Part shown: piece by piece, positions 6,528-12,233 of the stretch
How positions within the stretch are numbered: position 1 is the stretch's first letter
How the letters are laid out: every line of letters begins with the position of its first letter
DNA from: JAKBCQ01 sp021807585
Lineage (GTDB): Bacteria; Planctomycetota; Planctomycetia; Isosphaerales; Isosphaeraceae
Assembly (NCBI GenBank): GCA_027325115.1
Contig: DAHWFG010000468.1
Span: 1 to 12,233 of the forward strand
Reading direction: 5' to 3'
Length of the DNA: 12,233 nucleotides
Notes under the pieces: generated by a model
Told to the model about the DNA's origin: nothing
What the model saw: the letters and a program-made list of their open reading frames with translations, nothing else
The model's database searches: none
Program-made: the position numbers and the translations under genes

Positions 6528-7895
6528 TTATGATCGATCGCCGACGATCGCGAAAAGCTCGTGCGGCGCTGCGTCTTCGGGCAAGCGGTTCACGCGATCC
6601 CAGACCGAGTCGGTCGTCACCGAGCCCAAAATCGGCTCGGCCAAGCCGCGGAATTTCGCCTCGAGTTGCGCGTTGGAAAGCGGGTTTTTATCGTGGCCGG
6701 GAGGGTGCGCGATCTCGAGTTCGTGTATCGAGCCGTCTTCAAGTGTTACCCTGATCCGATTCGGAATCCCGGAAGGATATCCCGCGGTCAACTTGGGGTC
6801 TTCGATCACCTTGGTTCGAGAAACCAGATCGATGAGCGCGGGATCGGACAGACGATCGTTTGAGAATTGCCGTGCCGTGATCTCTCCGTCTACAAGAGCG
6901 ACCGCGGTGCAATAAGGCAGGCTATGATCCGCGGTTTCGCGGGTTCGGGGACGCCATTTCTCGGGATCCTTGCCGATGATCTCGACCGCGGTCTTAAATG
7001 TGGCGATCTCGATTTCAACGATCCGTTTGGGATCGCCGATCCGATTGCGCAGCTCGAACGCCGCGGCGATCGCGGATTGCGAATGATATTCGGCGGGAAC
7101 GAACTTGATCGACGTTTTGGGGAGCATCCAATCGTCCGCTGTCGGACCGCCGAGCTTGTTCAATGCAAACGGACCTGATACTTGTTGATAAAAGCCCATA
7201 TCACCGCTGAAAAGTGGGGCGGGGCCCGTCATTCCGGCTTCGGCGAGGAGTGCGGCGAACACGCCGTTTCTGGCGGCGTGCGCGAAGGCGCACCCTTTCC
7301 ACATCGAGAGCTCGCCGGCTCGAGTCAAGCGGAGCGCCGCGCTCGTCGTTCCGGCGATTCCGAGAGCGTGGGTCGTTTGTTCGTGCGAAAGCCCGAGCAG
7401 CCGCGCCGCGGCGAGAGCCGTCGAAAGCGAGCCGTAGGTCGTATGATCCCAGCCCCGCGCGCGGATGCTCGCGGAGTCGCACAGGCGACATTGAATCTCG
7501 TAAGCGACCGCGGCCGCGGCGATCCAACCTTCGCCGCGGGCGTTCACGCGCTCGCCGACCGCGGCGACCGCGGCCCAATTGTCGCTCGGATGAGCGGGTT
7601 CAAGCGATAAATACGTATCGTTACAATCAAGATATCGAATGTGCACGCCGTTACTAAACGCGGCCCAATCGAGCGTCGAGCGGCCGCCGCCGAAGAGCGC
7701 CGCGCCGTGCGCGCTTTGCATGGTTTGCGCGACGCGGCGCGCGATTTTGGGTGCGGTTTCTTCGAGAGCTCCGATGGCGCAACCGACCGCGTCGATCCAG
7801 CGTCTGCGAGCCTCGTCGATCACGCGGTCGGGAAGATCTTTGAACCGCGCGCCGAGCGCGAAATCAACCAATCGCTCCGTCGTCTCGTCGGACAT
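6528..7895 (-). CDS. MmgE/PrpD family protein (2-methylcitrate dehydratase-like)
   Basis: 455 residues, full length for the MmgE/PrpD family, whose best-known member dehydrates 2-methylcitrate in propionate breakdown. Relatives act on other tricarboxylates, for example cis-aconitate decarboxylase. Family blocks are visible: YLDCNDTY (88-95), AHPSD (101-105, with the His that is catalytic in relatives), RGWDHTTYG (147-155), MWKGCAFAHAARNGVFAA (198-215), KFVPAEYHSQSAIAAAF (264-280), DHSLPYCTAVALVDG (323-337) and an HPPGHDKNPLS tail block (397-407). GGAG lies about 9 nt before the ATG at 7893-7895. No citrate synthase or isocitrate-lyase-type gene lies nearby, so the substrate stays open and I give no gene symbol. 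The histidine kinase gene ends 62 bp upstream on the same strand; co-transcription is possible but no functional link is evident. Cytoplasmic. Confidence 0.92.
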   Translation of the reverse strand: MSDETTERLVDFALGARFKDLPDRVIDEARRRWIDAVGCAIGALEETAPKIARRVAQTMQSAHGAALFGGGRSTLDWAAFSNGVHIRYLDCNDTYLSLEPAHPSDNWAAVAAVGERVNARGEGWIAAAAVAYEIQCRLCDSASIRARGWDHTTYGSLSTALAAARLLGLSHEQTTHALGIAGTTSAALRLTRAGELSMWKGCAFAHAARNGVFAALLAEAGMTGPAPLFSGDMGFYQQVSGPFALNKLGGPTADDWMLPKTSIKFVPAEYHSQSAIAAAFELRNRIGDPKRIVEIEIATFKTAVEIIGKDPEKWRPRTRETADHSLPYCTAVALVDGEITARQFSNDRLSDPALIDLVSRTKVIEDPKLTAGYPSGIPNRIRVTLEDGSIHELEIAHPPGHDKNPLSNAQLEAKFRGLAEPILGSVTTDSVWDRVNRLPEDAAPHELFAIVGDRS

Positions 7896-7957
7896 TTTCC
7901 GCCGCTCCGTTTCCTAAAAGATCGATCAATCATGATGCCATATGTTTTCCGATCGAG

Positions 7958-10189
7958 TCAAGCCTCGGACGCCACGCGGCGAATCGCGGCGAGGAGCCGG
8001 GGAAAATCAATCGGCTTAGTAATATGTTCAACAAACCCCGCGTGGAGGCTTTTGGCGACGTCGGTTTCCATGCCGAAGCCGCTGAGCGCGATACCGAGGG
8101 TGTTCGATCGCGCCCGGATCGTGCGCATCAGTTCGTAGCCGTCGCCGTCGGGGAGGCCGATGTCGCTGATCAGGCAATCGAACACGTTATCAGTCGCCGC
8201 GGCGATCGCCTGCGCGAAGTTCGCGGCCGTTTCGACGTCGTATCCTTTTTGGCGCAAATATTTCGATATTACATGAAGCGTCGATACGTCGTCGTCGACG
8301 ACGAGGATTTTGAGGTCGATCGTCGAGTCTTCATGGCGATGATTGTCGAGAGCGGGTCGATCGTTCGTGGGAGGATCGGGGGCGATCAGTTTCGATCGCG
8401 GCAAGATCAGGGTGAAGATCGCCCCTCGATCGCGTCCCTCGCTCGTCGCGAACAGCGATCCGCCGTGCGCCTCGGAAATCGCTCGACTGATCGCGAGGCC
8501 GAGCCCCAATCCGCCGAATCGACGACGGAGCGAACGTTCGCCCGCCTGTTCGAACGCGGCGAAGATCGTTTCCAGATATTCGGATTCGATTCCGATTCCG
8601 GTGTCGATGAAATCGATCCGAATCGCCTCCGAACCGTCGGTTCGAGCGTCGTCACGCACGCGGATCGAGAGCGATCCCCCTCCCGGGGTGAACTTGAGCG
8701 CGTTTTCAATCAGGTTGCGAAAGATCTGCTGAAGGCGAGCGGGGTCGGCTTCGATGATCGGTCGGTTCGATTCCAACTCGACCGTGCACGCGAGCCCCCC
8801 CTTGGCGAGATCGATCGAGCAAGAATCAACGACGTGCTTTAAATGTTCATGAACATTAATCGAACATTTTCTTAGATGAATAATACCGCGGTTGATCCGG
8901 CCGACGTCGAGGAGGTCGTCGATCAGGCGAGCCTCGGCCTCGACGTTGCGGCGGATCAGATCGAGCGCCGAGCGGATTGAATCGGGGGTTTGAGGATCTT
9001 CAAGCAGAGCCGACGCGGTGAGGAGGACGGGGGTGAGCGGGGTTCGGAGTTCGTGGCTGAGAACCGCGAGGAAATAATCTTTGGCGCGACCGGCGCGTTC
9101 GGCCTCGGCGCGTGCGGCCTGTTCGAGCGCAAGGAGTCGCTCGCGTTCGCGCTCGGCTTGTTTGCGCTCGATCACGTCGCGAAAGATGAGCACGACGCCG
9201 GTGATCGCGCCCGATTCGTCGCGGATCGGCGCGGCGCTATCGTCGATCGGGGTTTCCGAGCCGTCGCGCGCCACGAGGATCGTGTGATTCGCCAGCCCGA
9301 TGATTCGCCCCTCGCAAATCACCCGACCGACGGGGCTTTCAATGTAATCGCGGGTTGATTCGTTGATGATGCGAAAAACCTCGTCGAGCGGCTTGCCGAC
9401 GGCTTGTTCTCGCGGCCAGCCCGTAAGCGACGCCGCGATGCCGTTGAGGAAGCGCACCACTCCTTGAGGGTCGGTCGCGATCACACCGTCGCCGATGCTC
9501 GCCAGCGTCGTCGAAAGCCACGCCTCGCTCAGCCGAATCGCCTCGGCGGCGCGATCGATCTCAATGTTGTGATCGCTGTTGATCCGCCATGTCGCGATCA
9601 ATAAACCCAACGCCAGGATCGACACCAAGGAAAACGTATAAATCGTCTTTTTCACCGCGGCTCGCATCACCTCGGATCGCTCGCTAAACAACCGCGCCTC
9701 GCGATCGAGCATCATCGCGACAAGATTGCGGATCCGATCCATCGTGTTCTCGCCTTGATTCGACCGAACGATCGCGATCGCGGCGTTCATACCCCGACGA
9801 TCGCGAACCGCGATCGAATCGCGAAGTTCAGCGAGTTTTTTCTCAATCAGCGGCTTCAGTTTCGAAAGCGAATCAACCATTCGGGGGTCGATCGTGATCA
9901 TCCGATCGAGTCCCGCGAGATTGCCGTCGATCCCTTCAACCGCGCGTCGATACGGCTTCAAATAATCGGCCTCGCCCGTGAGAAGATAGCCGCGTTGCCC
10001 CGTTTCGGCGTCTTTCAACGTCGAAAGCGTGCGCTCCAACCGGTTTTGCACCTGCCGACACCTCAATAATAAGCGTTCATTATCATCAAGTGTACGTATG
10101 TTTTCAATTGTTATAACGATATTGACGACGAGAATCGCCGACACGAGGAGATATCCCGCTGAAACGAGCTTGCGCAAGGCGATCTTCAT
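7958..10189 (-). CDS. Hybrid sensor histidine kinase (CHASE3-PAS-HisKA-HATPase-REC)
   Basis: 743 residues from the ATG at 10187-10189, numbered from there. Membrane helices at about 8-28 and 182-201 flank an extracytoplasmic CHASE3 sensor domain bearing its signature DAETGQRGYLLTG (60-72). A PAS domain follows (about 219-339, SIGDGVIATDPQG), then a short coil, HisKA with phospho-acceptor His379 in LSHELRTPL, and the ATPase with N box NLIEN (Asn496), DTGIGI (529-534) and GGLGLGL (559-565). A C-terminal receiver has the acidic triad at 632-634, phospho-acceptor Asp676 (ISDIGLPDGDGYE), Ser703 and Lys725. All catalytic residues are present. The frame is open to 10321, but that Arg/Ser-rich extension would precede the first membrane helix and overlaps inverted repeats; GGGG lies about 10 nt before the chosen ATG. 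No response-regulator or Hpt gene is in the window, so the output is unknown. Confidence 0.94.
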   Translation of the reverse strand: MKIALRKLVSAGYLLVSAILVVNIVITIENIRTLDDNERLLLRCRQVQNRLERTLSTLKDAETGQRGYLLTGEADYLKPYRRAVEGIDGNLAGLDRMITIDPRMVDSLSKLKPLIEKKLAELRDSIAVRDRRGMNAAIAIVRSNQGENTMDRIRNLVAMMLDREARLFSERSEVMRAAVKKTIYTFSLVSILALGLLIATWRINSDHNIEIDRAAEAIRLSEAWLSTTLASIGDGVIATDPQGVVRFLNGIAASLTGWPREQAVGKPLDEVFRIINESTRDYIESPVGRVICEGRIIGLANHTILVARDGSETPIDDSAAPIRDESGAITGVVLIFRDVIERKQAERERERLLALEQAARAEAERAGRAKDYFLAVLSHELRTPLTPVLLTASALLEDPQTPDSIRSALDLIRRNVEAEARLIDDLLDVGRINRGIIHLRKCSINVHEHLKHVVDSCSIDLAKGGLACTVELESNRPIIEADPARLQQIFRNLIENALKFTPGGGSLSIRVRDDARTDGSEAIRIDFIDTGIGIESEYLETIFAAFEQAGERSLRRRFGGLGLGLAISRAISEAHGGSLFATSEGRDRGAIFTLILPRSKLIAPDPPTNDRPALDNHRHEDSTIDLKILVVDDDVSTLHVISKYLRQKGYDVETAANFAQAIAAATDNVFDCLISDIGLPDGDGYELMRTIRARSNTLGIALSGFGMETDVAKSLHAGFVEHITKPIDFPRLLAAIRRVASEA

Positions 10190-10267
10190 TTCCGCGGCCC
10201 CATTCGGTTTTGAGTTCGATCGCTTCGCCGTTCGGAGGTATTGCGCCGTCGTACGGAAACGATCTCG

Positions 10268-10393
10268 GTCGTCGAGAATCGACGACAAGTATCGGATCGA
10301 ATCGATACGTCGATCGAGCATAATCGACGCGCCGTTTGATCTTCGAGATCACAATCGTCGAGCGATCGCATGATTCTCCGATCGGACGCTCGA
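10268..10393. repeat. Five consecutive inverted repeats upstream of the histidine kinase gene
   Basis: Perfect inverted repeats follow one another almost without gaps: GTCGTCGA-3 nt-TCGACGAC (10268-10286), GTATCG-8 nt-CGATAC (10289-10308), GTCGAT-8 nt-ATCGAC (10309-10328), TGATCT-3 nt-AGATCA (10337-10351) and TCGAGCG-22 nt-CGCTCGA (10358-10393). If transcribed leftwards they would form a structured leader of the kinase mRNA; as DNA they could be operator sites. The window is generally rich in CGATCG, which raises the rate of chance palindromes, so function is uncertain. Confidence 0.4.
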
Positions 10394-10605
10394 TCGATTC
10401 GTGCGTGGAACGACATCGTTCGCAATCTCCTCAAAGAATTGTAAGATCGCGGCACGCCGTCGAGAATGGGAAAATCAGCGATCGACACGCCGAGGCGTGA
10501 ATTCCGCCGCGGAACGGTCGAATCGAATCCGATGCGAGCCTGCGAAGAGCATTCGCTTCCCGATCGGGCTCGGCACAAACGTCGAATCGCTCGCTCGGTC
10601 GCCGG

Positions 10606-10635
10606 TTGACAAAGCTTCCGCGAATTTCTTAGGCT
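10606..10635 (+). promoter_or_regulatory. Candidate sigma70-type promoter of the TlpA-like gene
   Basis: A perfect TTGACA -35 (10606-10611) is followed after 18 bp by TAGGCT (10630-10635), which keeps the important TA...T positions of a -10 box. Transcription would start near 10642, giving a leader of about 50 nt. That leader contains a small hairpin CATTCT-ctca-AGAATG (10666-10681) whose last base begins the Shine-Dalgarno GAGGA (10681-10685). Confidence 0.45.
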
Positions 10636-10692
10636 TGGTTCGTGTTCGTCGGCGCCGGGTCGATCCATTCTCTCAAGAATGAGGATGACGCC

Positions 10693-12233
10693 ATGCGGCA
10701 CGTCTCGAAATTCGGCCTCATCGTATCGCTTACAATTACATATGCCTTGGTTGCACGAACGTCGTGGGGAGGCGATCGCGAAAGCCGACCGATTCTCGTC
10801 GAATTGAACGCGAATCCTCGTCCCGCTCCTCCGCTATTCGGATTCAAAAATGACGATGAGAAAAAGCAATATTACGCGCGGCTCGACGCGACCGAACGCC
10901 AACGAGCCGCGTGGATTCTCGAACTCTATCGAGTCGATCCCGATCATGAAGCGCTGACGACTCTCATGCCCGAGCGCTGGCAAACAATGTTCGATGATTT
11001 TATGAATTTGGATAAGCTGATATTGGAGATCGCCGATGTAATCGAACGGACGAAGAGCGATCGTCTGAAGATCGAGGGGGCGTTTTATCGAGCCGAGTTT
11101 CGTTTGAAACGGGGCGCCGAGCCGATCGATACGATTCCACCCGAGGTCGACGCATTCCTCAATTCGGCGCCGCGCGACGCACGCAGGTCGATCATCGAGA
11201 AAGATCTTTATGAAGCCGCGACCCAAAAACAGCCGCCGCGGATCGCGTTTCTCAAGCAATTCGTCAAACGCTTTCCCGGGACGTTGCCCGCGATTCAAGC
11301 CGAAAACGAGATCAAATGCGCCGAGGCGATCGGCAAGCCGTTCGAGCTCGATTTCGACGACGCGATCTCGGGCGAACATATCGCGATGAAGGATTTGCGA
11401 GGAAAGATCGTGGTGATCGAATTCTGGGCGACGTGGAGCGGACCGAGCGTCGGCGAGATCAACGCGATGAAAGATCTTTATCGCAAATATCACGACCGAG
11501 GGGTCGAATTGATCGGCGTGAGCCTCGATTTCCCCGCGCGGCGCGGCGGGCTCGCCAAGCTCAAGTCGTTCGTCGCCAGGAACGAGATCCCCTGGCCGCA
11601 GTATTTTCAAGGAAACGGCTGGGAAAGCGAGTTCTCGCGGAATTGGGGAATCACGACGATCCCCACGATCTTCGTCGTCGATTCGCGAGGCTTGTTCCAT
11701 TCAAAGACGGAACGCGACGATCTCGACCTCGTTATCGCAACGCTACTAAATCAATGGAAATTTCAATTCAACTCATCTTCCTATATGGACAAGTATGTAT
11801 TTGAAACGCCGGTTGCGCGGGGAGGCGACCGCGATTCCGGATCGATTCTCGTTGAATTGAACGCGAATCCGCTTCCCGCGTTTCCTCTTTTAGGATTCAA
11901 AAACGACGGCGAGAAGAAGCGGTATTACGCACGGCTCGATGCGACCGAACGAAAACGCGCCGCGCTGATCCTGGAACTGTATCGCGCCGATCCCGATCAC
12001 CAATCCCTGACGACGCTTTTGCCGGAACGCTGGCAAACGATGTTTAGTGTATTTATGGATTTTGATCAAATATCGCGAGAGATTGAAGCGATGACCGCTC
12101 GAACGAAGAACGATCGGCTGAAGATCGAGGGGGCGTTTCATCGAGCGGCGTTTCGCTTGAAGCGAGGCGGGAGGTCGATCGAAACGATCCCTCCCGAGAT
12201 CGACGCGTTTCTCAAGCTCGCTCCGCGCGACCC
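10693..12233 (+). CDS. TlpA/thioredoxin-like exported protein continuing in frame into a second copy of its N-terminal domain; 3' end outside window
   Basis: 513 codons with no stop up to the window edge. GAGGA lies 7 nt before the ATG. Residues 1-26 form a signal peptide or anchor (KFGLIVSLTITYALVA). Residues 26-210 are a mostly helical domain I cannot name. Residues 213-355 are a TlpA-like thioredoxin fold: DLRGKIVVIEFWATW (234-248), GVELIGVSLD (270-279), WGITTIPTIFVVD with cis-Pro324 (318-330). The CxxC motif is replaced by WSGPS (248-252), Ser249 and Ser252, so thiol-disulfide exchange should be impossible. After LLNQWK the frame runs through about 20 residues into GGDRDSGSILVELNANP, a second copy of the N-terminal domain (377-513). 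A second thioredoxin domain may follow outside the window. Alternatives are a two-module protein, or two tandem genes joined by a mutation or sequencing error. Location is presumably periplasm or membrane face. Confidence 0.85.
   Translation, partial: MRHVSKFGLIVSLTITYALVARTSWGGDRESRPILVELNANPRPAPPLFGFKNDDEKKQYYARLDATERQRAAWILELYRVDPDHEALTTLMPERWQTMFDDFMNLDKLILEIADVIERTKSDRLKIEGAFYRAEFRLKRGAEPIDTIPPEVDAFLNSAPRDARRSIIEKDLYEAATQKQPPRIAFLKQFVKRFPGTLPAIQAENEIKCAEAIGKPFELDFDDAISGEHIAMKDLRGKIVVIEFWATWSGPSVGEINAMKDLYRKYHDRGVELIGVSLDFPARRGGLAKLKSFVARNEIPWPQYFQGNGWESEFSRNWGITTIPTIFVVDSRGLFHSKTERDDLDLVIATLLNQWKFQFNSSSYMDKYVFETPVARGGDRDSGSILVELNANPLPAFPLLGFKNDGEKKRYYARLDATERKRAALILELYRADPDHQSLTTLLPERWQTMFSVFMDFDQISREIEAMTARTKNDRLKIEGAFHRAAFRLKRGGRSIETIPPEIDAFLKLAPRD
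10768..11178 (+). repeat. Tandem coding repeat, copy 1 (N-terminal domain of TlpA-like protein)
   Basis: Codons 26-162 of the open frame starting at 10693 align without gaps to codons 377-513. I count 100 identical residues of 137 (about 73%). The spacing is exactly 1053 bp (351 codons). The most conserved blocks are EKK-YYARLDATER, LPERWQTMF and DRLKIEGAF. The least conserved is the stretch after FM (codons 103-120). Confidence 0.85.
11821..12231 (+). repeat. Tandem coding repeat, copy 2 (truncated by the window end)
   Basis: This is the partner of 10768-11178. Many differences between the copies are at third codon positions and no indels are present in the aligned part, which suggests both copies have been under protein-level selection rather than one being a decaying fragment. 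The signal peptide of copy 1 has no clear in-frame equivalent before copy 2; only VAR, just before GGDR, is shared. Confidence 0.8.

Larger units (their letters stand above)
10190..10692. other. Divergent intergenic region between kinase and TlpA-like gene
   Basis: 503 bp separating the leftward histidine kinase gene from the rightward TlpA-like gene. The kinase-proximal part carries a run of inverted repeats (10268-10393, listed separately). A perfect CACGCC-ga-GGCGTG palindrome lies at 10486-10499 and could be a binding site. The plus-strand promoter candidate sits at 10606-10635. A minus-strand open frame across most of the region (10186-10701) is rich in Arg and Ser, has no recognisable domain and runs into the kinase start, so I do not call it. 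Confidence 0.5.

Noticed and set aside
10190..10321. Upstream start of the histidine kinase (44 extra residues)
   Set aside because: The extension is Arg/Ser-rich and overlaps strong inverted repeats. The later ATG gives a normal N-terminal membrane helix for a CHASE3 kinase.
10186..10701. 171-codon minus-strand open frame filling the divergent intergenic region
   Set aside because: It runs over the kinase start and over the promoter-like element and inverted repeats. Composition is Arg/Ser-rich with no domain.
10834..11700. 288-codon minus-strand open frame opposite the TlpA-like gene
   Set aside because: The plus strand encodes a recognisable signal peptide, thioredoxin fold and duplicated domain. 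A similar antisense frame over copy 2 (11890-12141) mirrors the same repeat.
11316..11804. 162-codon plus-strand open frame in frame 3 over the thioredoxin domain
   Set aside because: It is Arg-rich shadow sequence of the frame 1 gene. Only its last part (from ATG 11754) is of interest as a possible relic signal peptide.
1..12233. CRISPR arrays, tRNA or rRNA genes, insertion sequences
   Set aside because: No regularly spaced repeats, cloverleaf-like segment, rRNA-like block or transposase frame was seen on either strand.

Overview
The window looks like chromosomal DNA of a planctomycete. This rests on gene families I recognise from that phylum: a Ser/Thr kinase with a multi-pass membrane tail, an FHA protein with a long helical N-terminus, a membrane-anchored coiled-coil protein, and TlpA-like proteins with an extra N-terminal domain. 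The left edge also carries short repeats of a planctomycete type. The DNA is GC-rich and the hexamer CGATCG is strikingly frequent. I cannot name the genus.

Left block (1-6159): non-coding, repeat-bearing DNA (1-327) is followed by five genes on the minus strand. In transcription order they are a membrane-anchored coiled-coil protein (6159-5344), a helical-repeat/FHA protein (5156-3663), a transmembrane Ser/Thr protein kinase (3503-1560), a secreted or periplasmic membrane-anchored protein (1527-874) and a small multi-pass membrane protein (801-328). A hairpin terminator and a sigma70-like promoter lie between the coiled-coil and FHA genes, so the coiled-coil gene is probably its own unit. 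The last three genes are close enough to be co-transcribed. Kinase plus FHA (a phosphothreonine reader) suggests an envelope-linked phospho-signalling module; that link is inference.

Middle block (6160-10189): an AT-richer gap of about 370 bp, then an MmgE/PrpD-family dehydratase gene (7895-6528) downstream of a hybrid sensor histidine kinase gene (10189-7958). Both are on the minus strand, 62 bp apart. The kinase order is TM-CHASE3-TM-PAS-HisKA-HATPase-REC.

Right block (10190-12233): a 503-bp divergent intergenic region with a run of inverted repeats on the kinase side and a promoter-like element on the other. Then comes a plus-strand frame that stays open to the window edge. It encodes a signal peptide, a helical domain, and a thioredoxin/TlpA domain in which both active-site cysteines are serine. 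The frame then continues, without a stop, into a second copy of the helical domain (about 73% identical, period exactly 351 codons). This in-frame tandem, with a redox-dead first thioredoxin module, is the most unusual object here. I saw no tRNA, rRNA, CRISPR array or insertion sequence.
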